Shown: in pieces, positions 36,813 through 44,437 of the stretch
Layout: each line of letters opens with the position of its first letter
Position numbering within the stretch: the stretch's first letter is position 1
Source of the DNA: Candidatus Phytoplasma oryzae
GTDB taxonomy: Bacteria > Bacillota_I > Bacilli_A > Acholeplasmatales > Acholeplasmataceae
Reading direction: 5' to 3'
Length of the DNA: 64,000 bases
Assembly: GCF_003263355.1 (NCBI RefSeq)
Contig: NZ_JHUK01000001.1
Coordinates: forward strand, 1-64,000
The notes under the pieces: generated by a model
What the model saw: the letters and a program-made list of their open reading frames with translations, nothing else
The model's database searches: none
Told to the model about the DNA's origin: nothing
Program-made: the position numbers and the translations under genes

Positions 36813-36987
36813 TACACAAATAATAGTAAACTAATAGGATACAAAAGATTTTTTTGTTTATGATGGATATTTTTTTATTAAAAAAGAATTTTTTTATTAT
36901 TGTAGTAGAGATAATTTGATTACTATATAATAATACTAAGATTGTTGAAATTAATTAATAAAATTAATTAAGGAGCATTATAATATT

Positions 36988-37551
36988 ATGTATCATTATT
37001 TTATAGGAATCATAACGGAAATACAAAAAGATCATATTATTTTAGAAAACAATAATATCGGTTATATTATTCAATTCTACCATCCACATAATATTTTTGT
37101 TTTAAATCAAAAAATAAAAATATTTCTTTATTTTTATGTTAGAGAAAATATAAATTGTTTATATGGTTTTATTAATTTAGACATGTTAAAACTTTTTAAA
37201 AAATTGATAAGTATACCTAGTATAGGTCCTAAAAGTGCCATTATGATAACAAATACAGATTTTGTAAAACAAATTAAACAAACTTTAAAAAATAATGATT
37301 TATCTGAATTATTAAAATTCCCAGGTATTGGTAAAAAAACAGCTCAACAAATTCTTTTTCATTTCAGAGATAATTATTTTTCATTAGATGAAAAAAATAC
37401 ATCAGTTTCAAAAAAAGAAGACCTTAAAGAAGCATTAAATAATTTAGGTTTTTTAAACAAAGAAATTGAATCTATAACTAATAAAATAAATTTTAATCAA
37501 AACTTAGAAAATATAATAAAAGAGGCATTAGTTTTTTTAACTAAAAAATAA
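36988..37551 (+). CDS. ruvA: Holliday junction branch migration protein RuvA
   Basis: RuvA binds four-way junctions as a tetramer and recruits RuvB. The OB-fold N-terminal domain (1 to about 63), the two helix-hairpin-helix motifs (LISIPSIGPKSA about 72, and LLKFPGIGKKTAQQI about 107) and a C-terminal three-helix RuvB-binding domain are present. The 187 residues are slightly short but complete. TTAAGGAG precedes the ATG. It is followed by ruvB after 26 nt. No RuvC or RecU resolvase gene is visible in the window. Confidence 0.95.
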   Translation: MYHYFIGIITEIQKDHIILENNNIGYIIQFYHPHNIFVLNQKIKIFLYFYVRENINCLYGFINLDMLKLFKKLISIPSIGPKSAIMITNTDFVKQIKQTLKNNDLSELLKFPGIGKKTAQQILFHFRDNYFSLDEKNTSVSKKEDLKEALNNLGFLNKEIESITNKINFNQNLENIIKEALVFLTKK

Positions 37552-37577
37552 ATAATAATTTTAAAAGTTGGGAAAAT

Positions 37578-38567
37578 ATGGAAATAATTGATAAAATTTC
37601 AAAAAATATTAAAGATGAACCATTTTTACGACCTCAAACATTAAAAGAATACATAGGTCAAGAAAATATTAAAAATATTTTAAATGTTTATTTAAAAGCA
37701 GCTAAAAAAAGAAATGAATCTTTAGATCACGTATTATTTTATGGCCCTCCGGGTTTAGGAAAAACTACTTTAGCTAAAATAATTTCTAATGAATTAAAAG
37801 TTAATTTTAAAACTGTAAATGGTTCGAATTTAGACAAAATAGGAGATTTAGCAGCTATTCTAAGTAGTTTACAAGTAGGTGATGTATTATTTATTGACGA
37901 AATACACAGTATTCCTAAAAATGTAGAAGAAGTATTATATATCGCTATGGAAGATTATATGTTAAATATTATTATTGGTAAAAATGACGAAAAAAGAAAT
38001 ATTCAAATTGATTTACCACCTTTTTCTCTTATAGGAGCTACTACTAAATTCGGTCATATTTCTTTTCCTTTGAGAGATCGTTTTGGTCTTGTTTTGAAAC
38101 TGGACTATTATAATGAAAAAGAATTAGAACTTATTTTAAAAAGATCATCTTTAGTTTACGGTAATAAAACAGAAGAAAAAGCTTTAAAAGAATTAGCTAA
38201 AAGAAGCAGAGGAACTCCTAGAATAGCTAATCGTCTATTAAGAAGAGTAAGAGATTTTGCAGAAATTTATTCTAATAAAATTATTAATTACACAATTACT
38301 ATGAAAACTTTAGAACAATTACAAATTGATTGTAATGGATTAAATGCTATAGATTATACTTATTTAGAAAATTTAGTTCAAAAATTTAATTGTGGTCCTG
38401 TAGGTATTAAAAATATTGCTGCTACAATAGGTGAAGAAATATTAACTATTGAAGAAGTTTATGAACCTTTTTTAATAAAAAAAGGTTATATCAAAAGAAC
38501 TTCAAGAGGCAGAATAGCTACTCTTGCAGCTATAAATTTATTTAAAAAAAAATCCAAAAATATATAA
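37578..38567 (+). CDS. ruvB: Holliday junction helicase RuvB
   Basis: This is the AAA+ motor of branch migration. RPQTLKEYIGQENIK is the family start; then come Walker A GPPGLGKTTLA (about 55-65), Walker B VLFIDEIH, sensor 1 (IGATTKFGHIS), the arginine finger in RDRFGL, sensor 2 (RGTPRIANRLLRRVRDF) and the winged-helix C-terminus RTSRGRIAT. The 329 residues are normal. It forms an operon with ruvA. Confidence 0.97.
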   Translation: MEIIDKISKNIKDEPFLRPQTLKEYIGQENIKNILNVYLKAAKKRNESLDHVLFYGPPGLGKTTLAKIISNELKVNFKTVNGSNLDKIGDLAAILSSLQVGDVLFIDEIHSIPKNVEEVLYIAMEDYMLNIIIGKNDEKRNIQIDLPPFSLIGATTKFGHISFPLRDRFGLVLKLDYYNEKELELILKRSSLVYGNKTEEKALKELAKRSRGTPRIANRLLRRVRDFAEIYSNKIINYTITMKTLEQLQIDCNGLNAIDYTYLENLVQKFNCGPVGIKNIAATIGEEILTIEEVYEPFLIKKGYIKRTSRGRIATLAAINLFKKKSKNI

Positions 38568-38947
38568 AAAATTAATAATATTTAATATTCTCATAATCAT
38601 AAAAATAAAAAAACAATATAAAATGTTATAATAAATAATAAGAGAAAAAAAAGAAAAATAAATAATCATTAAATAATTTTGTTAAAATAAAATTATTATA
38701 TTTTATTATTATAAATATTTCTGTTATTTTTTAACTTATGATTATTATTTATTTTTTTATATAAACTTAAATAATATTAATCGATAAAATCAAAATTATT
38801 TAATTTTTTATTTTAATTATATTAAAAAAAATATATAAAATAAACAAAAAAAAAATTATAGAGATTTTTTGTGTAAAACTAAATCCTATTTTTATTATTG
38901 ATACGCAAAAAAAATAACTATTCATTTTTAAGAAAAAAAGATAAATT
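38568..38947. other. Intergenic region between ruvB and der
   Basis: The only structure I can support is a weak hairpin, AATAATTTT (38672-38680) with AAAATTATT (38689-38697), which may end the ruvAB transcript. The rest is AT-rich and must hold the der promoter, not identifiable by eye. Confidence 0.4.
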
Positions 38948-40297
38948 ATGAATGATTTTAAAATTGACTTCAAAGTAGCAATTGTGGGACGTCCTAATGT
39001 TGGAAAATCTAGTTTATTCAATAGAATAATAGAAAAAAGATTATCTATAATTTGCAAAAAATCAGGCACAACTAAAGATAGAATTTATGCTCAAGCATTA
39101 TGGCTAAATAAAAAATTTATAGCAATAGATACTGGAGGAATTACATTTGATAATATTTCTTTAAAAAAAGAAATCAAGAAACAAACTGAATTTGCAATTA
39201 ATGAATCAAATTTAATTGTATTTGTTACAGATGGCAAAACTAAGTTAGTTCAAGAAGATATGGAAATAGCAAAATTATTGCATAAAAGTAAAAAAAACAT
39301 TATTTTAGCAGTAAATAAAATAGATAATCAACAATTATTAGAAAATACATATGATTTTTATTCTTTAGGTTTTAAAAATATAATAGCTATAAGTGTTCAA
39401 CATGCTATCGGTATAGGAAACATTTTAGATAAAATTATCTCTTTTAAAAATATTAAAAATAAAATATCTCAAAATAATAATAAAAAAGAAGAAGAAATAA
39501 AATTTTGTTTAATAGGAAAACCTAATGTAGGAAAATCAACATTTAAAAATGCTTTATTATCAAAAAAAAGAATGATTGTTGAAAATAAAGCAGGTACAAC
39601 AACAGATGTTGTTAGTACTTTTTTTAAAAAAAAAGATAAAATATATAATATAATTGATACTCCAGGTTTTAAAAAAAAAGGAAAAATCAGCGAAATACAG
39701 GAAAAATATAGTTTTTTAAGAACTATAGAAATTGTAGAAAAAAGTGATATTGTTTGTTTTTTATTAGATATTAGCCAACAAATAACAGATCAAGATAAAA
39801 ATATTTCTTCTTTAATATTAAAATATAATAAAGCTTGCATAATTATTGGTAATAAATGGGATTTAATTAATTCTCAAAAAGAAAACATAAAATTCATGGA
39901 AGAAAATATAAGAGAAAAATTTTCTTTTTTTAAACATATTCCTATTATCTTTTTATCTTCTCAAAATAAAAAAAGAATTCATTTATTTTTACCATTGATA
40001 GATGAAATATTTAATAATTATAAAAGTTTTACTTCTGCCAAAACACTTAATAATATTTTATATGAATCAATACAAATAAATCCTCCTCCTTTTTATAAAA
40101 ACGGCAAAGCAAAATTCTTTTTTTTAAAACAAATTAAAAATAAACCTCCAGAATTTTTATGTTTAGTAAATGATCCAAAATTTATTCATTTTTCTTACGA
40201 AAGATTTCTAAAAAATCAGTTAAGACAAAATTTAAAACTAAAAGGGGTATCTTTTAAAATTATATTTAAAAAAAAAGAAGGTAAAACATCATTATGA
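38948..40297 (+). CDS. der: Ribosome biogenesis GTPase Der (EngA)
   Basis: Der carries two tandem GTPase domains and matures the 50S subunit. The first P-loop is GRPNVGKSSLF (about 14-24) with DTGG and NKID. The second is GKPNVGKSTFKN (about 190) with DTPGF and NKWD. The C-terminal KH-like domain (NPPPFYKNGKAKFFF) follows. The 449 residues are as expected. It ends in TGA overlapping the gpsA start codon by four bases, so the two are translationally coupled; the TGA also supports UGA as a stop codon here. Confidence 0.96.
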   Translation: MNDFKIDFKVAIVGRPNVGKSSLFNRIIEKRLSIICKKSGTTKDRIYAQALWLNKKFIAIDTGGITFDNISLKKEIKKQTEFAINESNLIVFVTDGKTKLVQEDMEIAKLLHKSKKNIILAVNKIDNQQLLENTYDFYSLGFKNIIAISVQHAIGIGNILDKIISFKNIKNKISQNNNKKEEEIKFCLIGKPNVGKSTFKNALLSKKRMIVENKAGTTTDVVSTFFKKKDKIYNIIDTPGFKKKGKISEIQEKYSFLRTIEIVEKSDIVCFLLDISQQITDQDKNISSLILKYNKACIIIGNKWDLINSQKENIKFMEENIREKFSFFKHIPIIFLSSQNKKRIHLFLPLIDEIFNNYKSFTSAKTLNNILYESIQINPPPFYKNGKAKFFFLKQIKNKPPEFLCLVNDPKFIHFSYERFLKNQLRQNLKLKGVSFKIIFKKKEGKTSL

Positions 40298-41277
40298 CAA
40301 AAATTACTATTATTGGTGGAGGCGCTTGGGGAGCTACTTTAGGACAAGTACTAACAGATAACCAAAATGAAATATTGATTTATGATATTAATGAAAAATA
40401 TATAGAAAAAATTAACAATCAAAAACATCCTATTTTTAACCTACCACTTTATAACATTAAAGTTTCTAATAATTTAGAAAAAGCTATAAATTTTTCAAAT
40501 ATCATAATTATTTGTATTCCTGCACAAAAAATTAGAAATTTATTAAAAAAAATAAATAAAATTATAAAAAAACCAAAAAATTTTATTAATGTTTCTAAAG
40601 GTATTGAAATAATTAATAATAAAATAATATATAAAATACTACAAGAAGAAATTAAAAAAAATAAAATAAAAAATTATGCTTGCCTTTTGGGACCTTCTCA
40701 TGCTGAAGAAGTTATTTTAAGAAAAAAAACTTTTTTAACTACTGCTTCTTATAACAAAAATTTTGCTAAAAAAGTTTGTTCTTTATTTAATAATGAATAC
40801 TTTCAAGTTAATACATCTTTAGATGTAATAGGTTGTGAAATTTGTAGTGCTTTTAAAAATGCTTTAGCTTTAATTAGTGGTATTTTAGATAATGAACTCT
40901 TTGATAAAAATGCAAAAGCAGCTTTTATTACCTTCGGTATTAAAGAAATGCAAAAAATTTTGTTATTATTTAAAACTAATCCAGATACATCAATAAATTT
41001 AGCTGGTTTAGGAGATTTAATAGTTACTGCTTTTAATAATAATTCTCGTAATTATAAAGCAGGAAGACAAATTAGTTTAGGTAAAACATTAAAGGAAATT
41101 TATAAAAATAATAATCAAGTAATCGAAGGAATAGATAATTTAAAAGTTTTTTATAAATTATCCAAAATAAAAAATATTGAATTACCAATTATTCATAGTA
41201 GTTTTCAAGTAATTTTTAAAAAAAAACCAATAAAAAAAATAATAAATACAATATTTAACAAAATAAAATTTTATTAA
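40294..41277 (+). CDS. gpsA: Glycerol-3-phosphate dehydrogenase [NAD(P)+]
   Basis: GpsA reduces dihydroxyacetone phosphate to glycerol-3-phosphate for phospholipid synthesis (PgsA at 3.3 kb uses the product). The NAD-binding motif GGGAWGATLG opens the protein. The substrate-domain lysine lies in EICSAFKNALALISG, and GLGDLIVTAFNNNSRNYKAGRQ is the family signature. The 327 residues are typical. It starts in an ATGA overlap with der. The same start series exists in Firmicutes (der-gpsA-hup). Confidence 0.95.
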   Translation: MTKITIIGGGAWGATLGQVLTDNQNEILIYDINEKYIEKINNQKHPIFNLPLYNIKVSNNLEKAINFSNIIIICIPAQKIRNLLKKINKIIKKPKNFINVSKGIEIINNKIIYKILQEEIKKNKIKNYACLLGPSHAEEVILRKKTFLTTASYNKNFAKKVCSLFNNEYFQVNTSLDVIGCEICSAFKNALALISGILDNELFDKNAKAAFITFGIKEMQKILLLFKTNPDTSINLAGLGDLIVTAFNNNSRNYKAGRQISLGKTLKEIYKNNNQVIEGIDNLKVFYKLSKIKNIELPIIHSSFQVIFKKKPIKKIINTIFNKIKFY

Positions 41278-41291
41278 AAAAACATTTTATT

Positions 41292-41320
41292 TTGTTAAAA
41301 ACACTATTTTATGTTAAAAT
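41292..41320 (+). promoter_or_regulatory. Promoter for the HU-type gene
   Basis: TTGTTA (41292-41297), a 17-base spacer and TAAAAT (41315-41320) lie about 40 nt before the ATG of the HU gene, with AAAGGAG in between. The arrangement is that of a vegetative promoter. Confidence 0.6.
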
Positions 41321-41358
41321 TTTACTAGATTTAAAATAAAAAAGGAGTTTAAAGAATA

Positions 41359-41646
41359 ATGACAAAATTAAAATTAATTAGTAAAATATCAGAAATTTCA
41401 AATATTTCTAAAAAAGAAGCAAATGATTTTTTTAATACTTTAAATAACGTTATAATAGATGCTTTAAAAAATCAAGAAAAAGTTTTTGTACCTGGTTTAG
41501 GAATTATTCAATTAAGAGATAGAAAAGAAAGAAAATGCAAAGTACCTAAAATAAATAGAATTGTTAATGTTCCTGCGCATATTACTCCTGTTTTTAAAAT
41601 GAATAAAAAGTTTAAGTCAATTTTTAAATCATTTTATAAAAATTAA
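41359..41646 (+). CDS. hup: HU-family DNA-binding protein
   Basis: This is a small nucleoid protein that bends DNA as a dimer. The 95 residues follow the HU plan: an N-terminal helical body (MTKLKLISKISEISNISKKEA) followed by GLGIIQLRDRKERKC and the DNA-binding arm region. The arm tip lacks the usual RNP context but keeps NVPAHITPVFKMNKKFK, which is the HU C-terminus. It follows gpsA with its own promoter, as in Firmicutes. It is a HU homologue, not obviously IHF. Confidence 0.9.
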   Translation: MTKLKLISKISEISNISKKEANDFFNTLNNVIIDALKNQEKVFVPGLGIIQLRDRKERKCKVPKINRIVNVPAHITPVFKMNKKFKSIFKSFYKN

Positions 41647-41731
41647 AAAAATTTAAATATACAAAAATATTTATAAAAAATATTATTTTCAATTTATTAA
41701 AAAAATTTTTTAAGGATTTGGTGTAAAAAAA

Positions 41732-41941
41732 ATGGCTTGGGATAATGATACTTATCTTATCGGTGAAAGAGTCAAGATAGAAAATGAAAAAGAAATAGGT
41801 GTTGTTACTCGTATTGATTTTGAAAATGGTTTAATATATGTTTTATTTAAAAGATTGAGAGAAGAAATTTATAATTATCCTCAAGTTTTAGAAAATAATA
41901 CTCTTAAACCTTTAATATCTAAAAAAAACAAAAACAGTTAA
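41732..41941 (+). CDS. Small Tudor/SH3-like protein
   Basis: This 69-residue protein looks like an all-beta barrel: GERVKIENEKEIGVVTRIDFENGLIYVLFK resembles the Tudor-like domain at the C-terminus of PcrA/UvrD and DUF3553-type proteins. It continues with NYPQVLENNTLKPL, a pattern seen in small uncharacterised Firmicute proteins. AAGGA precedes the ATG. It lies between hup and rpmG. It may bind RNA polymerase or nucleic acid, but I do not know its function. The end of its coding sequence forms the left arm of a terminator. Confidence 0.7.
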   Translation: MAWDNDTYLIGERVKIENEKEIGVVTRIDFENGLIYVLFKRLREEIYNYPQVLENNTLKPLISKKNKNS

Positions 41942-41983
41942 ATATTAAAATTTCTTAAAAAAATGACTGTTTTTGTTTTTTTT
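41923..41983 (+). terminator. Rho-independent terminator overlapping a gene end
   Basis: The run AAAACAAAAACAGT at the end of the 69-residue gene pairs with ACTGTTTTTGTTTT downstream, and the right arm continues into a T-run. The stop codon sits inside the loop side. It separates the hup transcript from rpmG. Confidence 0.7.
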
Positions 41984-42047
41984 CGTAAATAAAAAAAAAT
42001 ATATAGATTAATATATAATATAGATTAAATAAAAGGAAAAATAATAA

Positions 42048-42197
42048 ATGAGTAATTTAATTAAATTAATTTGTGTAGAATGCAAAAGAGAAAATTATCA
42101 TACTAAAAAAAACAAAAAAAAAAATTCTCAAGCTTTAGAGTTTAAAAAATATTGTCGCTTTTTAAGAAAACATACTATTCATAAAGAAAAAAAATAA
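42048..42197 (+). CDS. rpmG: 50S ribosomal protein L33
   Basis: This 49-residue protein of the large subunit has the L33 features [17 protein letters not shown] and [18 protein letters not shown]. There is one pair of cysteines in CVEC and a single one (YCRF) in place of the second CxxC, so zinc binding is probably reduced or lost. A clear AAAAGGAAA ribosome site precedes the ATG. It lies directly upstream of tRNA-Cys. Confidence 0.92.
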   Translation: MSNLIKLICVECKRENYHTKKNKKKNSQALEFKKYCRFLRKHTIHKEKK

Positions 42198-42271
42198 TTT
42201 TTCAAAAAATAAAAAAATATATTAAAAAAAATTTAATATTTATAATCATGCGTTTAGTATAAAATATTTTC

Positions 42272-42347
42272 GGCCCCGTAGCCAAGTGGAATAAGGCATA
42301 GCTCTGCAAAAGCTTGATCAACGGTTCAAATCCGTTCGGGGCCTCCA
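42272..42347 (+). tRNA. trnC: tRNA-Cys(GCA)
   Basis: This is a complete 76-nt cloverleaf with encoded CCA. The acceptor is GGCCCCG pairing with CGGGGCC, with discriminator U. The anticodon loop CTGCAAA gives GCA. The T-arm is ACGG-TTCAAAT-CCGT type. It is not interrupted, in contrast to tRNA-Trp. A TATAAA-like box lies just upstream (42259). Confidence 0.95.
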
Positions 42348-42420
42348 ATAAATTAAAATATTTTTTTAAAAAAATATTTAGTTTAAAAAAACTTTTTAAT
42401 TTATTTCAGAATATCTTTTT

Positions 42421-42466
42421 AACAAATTAAATTAAATTTTAAAGTAAAAATTTAATTTAATTTGTT
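42421..42466. repeat. Perfect 20-bp inverted repeat after tRNA-Cys
   Basis: Positions 42421-42440 and 42447-42466 are exact reverse complements with a six-base loop. The stem is A/T except one G-C pair near its base. A T-rich stretch follows after several bases. It may end the tRNA transcript or stabilise its 3' end. Confidence 0.6.
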
Positions 42467-42548
42467 AGTGAATCTTTTTATTTCAAAATTATTTTTTAGA
42501 AACATAAATAAAAAAATATCTAAATAATAGGTAATAAATTAAAATATA

Positions 42549-43457
42549 ATGATAAAAATAAATTATTCAAAAAAAGAAAAATTTTTGTTTATATTATTAT
42601 TGTTTATATTTTTATTTTTTATAATTTTACAAATATTTTATGATTTGAACATCCTAAATTTTAAAAAAAAAATTCAAAAGATAATAAATAAAAAAAAAAA
42701 TTTTGTACATTATGAAAAAAAAGAAGAAAAAAAAGTAGTAATAAAAAATAAAATCCCTAAACCAGAAATTTTTCCAATAGATCAAACATGGATAGAAAAT
42801 AATAATAATCAAAATATTATTATGATTAAAAAAAAATGGATTTTTTATGGTTTAAATGGTATAAATTTTTATAAAGAAAAAATAATTAAAAATAAAAATA
42901 AAATAGATAAATTAAAAAAAATTATAGATATAGAAGAAAAAAATAAAAACGTAGAAAAAATAGAAAAAATAAAAAATCAAATAGAATTTATAGGGTTAAA
43001 AACTTATGGAACATCTTTTTATGACTATATAAATAAAAAATATTTACCTAAAAAAATAATAAATTTCTATCCTTTTGATAATTTAATAGAATTAGAAAAA
43101 ATTCAACAAGAACCAAAAAAATTTAATAATTGCATATATGATACATTTGACCAATGGAATAATTGGGATAATAAAATTATATTTGAAAAATCTGAAGAAT
43201 CTTTATTATTTAATTATTTAACAATTATGCAAGAAAAAAAAGATGGAAAAAATATTTTAATTTTAGAATATACAGGTCCCAAAGAAATATTAGAAGAAGA
43301 ATTAATGGATTATTATTTGGGAAAAATTAAATTATCAATTATTCAAAATGAAAGTAATAAAGATTTAAATATTGAATATAAATGTCATTTTAATCCTTTT
43401 TTCAACACACTAAGTATATATAAAGAAAAGTTTAATTATAAAAATAAAATAAGCTAA
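42549..43457 (+). CDS. Single-span anchored protein of unknown function
   Basis: I do not recognise this gene. The 302 residues start with an amphipathic basic stretch and one span (about 12-32, FLFILLLFIFLFFIILQIF). A lysine-rich stem and a charged domain of about 250 residues follow. In the middle are a probable coiled coil (about 112-145) and aromatic-rich segments (DTFDQWNNWDN). No repeat unit or enzyme motif is visible. The Shine-Dalgarno is weak. The topology suggests a surface-exposed domain facing the host, but sidedness is inferred. It ends at a hairpin terminator facing the convergent Ser-rich gene. Confidence 0.65.
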   Translation: MIKINYSKKEKFLFILLLFIFLFFIILQIFYDLNILNFKKKIQKIINKKKNFVHYEKKEEKKVVIKNKIPKPEIFPIDQTWIENNNNQNIIMIKKKWIFYGLNGINFYKEKIIKNKNKIDKLKKIIDIEEKNKNVEKIEKIKNQIEFIGLKTYGTSFYDYINKKYLPKKIINFYPFDNLIELEKIQQEPKKFNNCIYDTFDQWNNWDNKIIFEKSEESLLFNYLTIMQEKKDGKNILILEYTGPKEILEEELMDYYLGKIKLSIIQNESNKDLNIEYKCHFNPFFNTLSIYKEKFNYKNKIS

Positions 43458-43490
43458 AATTTATTATTTCAATTTTAGCTTATTTTAATA
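43448..43490 (+). terminator. Terminator of the 302-residue gene
   Basis: AATAAGCTAAAAT (43448-43460) and ATTTTAGCTTATT (43472-43484) form a 13-bp perfect stem with an 11-base loop, then TTTAAT. The stem includes the stop codon. Confidence 0.7.
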
Positions 43491-43523
43491 TATTATTATC
43501 ATTTCATTATATATTTAAATAAA

Positions 43524-43560
43524 AATAAACTCTTAAGTTAGATATAACTAAGAGTTTATT
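43524..43560 (-). terminator. Terminator of the Ser-rich membrane protein gene
   Basis: AATAAACTCTT (43524 on) and AAGAGTTTATT (ending 43560) pair over 11 bases, then continue AGTT with AACT after a one-base bulge. Placed after the stop of the minus-strand gene at 43607, it most likely ends that transcript. Confidence 0.6.
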
Positions 43561-43606
43561 ATTTTTAAAACTATTTTTTTAGAATTTTATTCTAAAACTT
43601 TATATA

Positions 43607-44182
43607 TTATGCATGATATCTGTGTGTTTTTGAAACTGTTTTTTTGAATATACTATTTTTTTGGTAAGTTTCACTAACTGGTTGCGGTGCTTCTTTATGA
43701 TAATTAATATTGAAATCATCTCGTGATGATGTTTTTGGATTAATTATTTTTTTTTGACTACTTGAATCAACAACAAAAGTAGATGGTGAAACAACATTTT
43801 TATGAGATTTTGACTCGCTTGAAGGTAATAAATTTTTGCTCATATCCTGAACTTGACTAAAAATTTTTTTAGCTGTGTCCAAATTAGAATTAACATTTTG
43901 TACTAAACCACTCAAAGCACCATCTTGTTTTTGTTCAGAAGAAGGAACCTCTGTTTGAGAATTATGACTATATTGAGTATTCAAAATAGATGATTCTGGA
44001 ATATGTTCGTTATTAGTAATAATTTCTTCTTCTAAAGAATCTAATGATGATTGTTCTCCTTCAGAAAAATCAGCTCCTACTAAATCAGTATTCAAAAAAA
44101 TAATTATGGAAAAAATAACTGTTAAAATAACAATAACAGATAAAATAATAGTTTTTTTTTTAAAAGTAAAATTAGCAAACAA
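43607..44182 (-). CDS. Ser/Gln-rich single-span membrane protein (immunodominant-membrane-protein-like topology)
   Basis: I do not recognise a conserved domain. The 191 residues have a short basic start, one span (about 11-29, IILSVIVILTVIFSIIIFL), then an acidic, Ser/Thr/Gln/Pro-rich hydrophilic region that should lie outside. Base composition is visibly less AT-biased than that of its neighbours, and there are many Ser and Pro codons. This is the layout of phytoplasma immunodominant proteins such as Imp, but no specific homology can be claimed. The start is TTG, supported by GGAG nine bases before it. Likely a surface antigen or host-contact protein, by inference. Confidence 0.7.
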   Translation of the reverse strand: MFANFTFKKKTIILSVIVILTVIFSIIIFLNTDLVGADFSEGEQSSLDSLEEEIITNNEHIPESSILNTQYSHNSQTEVPSSEQKQDGALSGLVQNVNSNLDTAKKIFSQVQDMSKNLLPSSESKSHKNVVSPSTFVVDSSSQKKIINPKTSSRDDFNINYHKEAPQPVSETYQKNSIFKKTVSKTHRYHA

Positions 44183-44437
44183 ATTTATAAATCTCCGAAA
44201 TCTTTTTTATATGGGTTTAATTTTTTTATTTTTTTAACATTTTATATTTTAAGTTAAATTATTTAATTAAAAATGAATGATTTATTATTTAAATGATTTT
44301 TAAGTAATTATGTAAAATAAGGTAAAAATAATTTCATTCAATACTATTATATATTATTATTATCAAAAATTAATGAAAAAATTTAAATAAAATAAATATT
44401 ATAATATTTATTTTGAAAAAAATTTTTTATCTAAAAA

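Noticed and set aside
41359-41646. IHF-type protein instead of HU
   Set aside because: Sequence and the gpsA neighbourhood fit HU; there is no second subunit gene.
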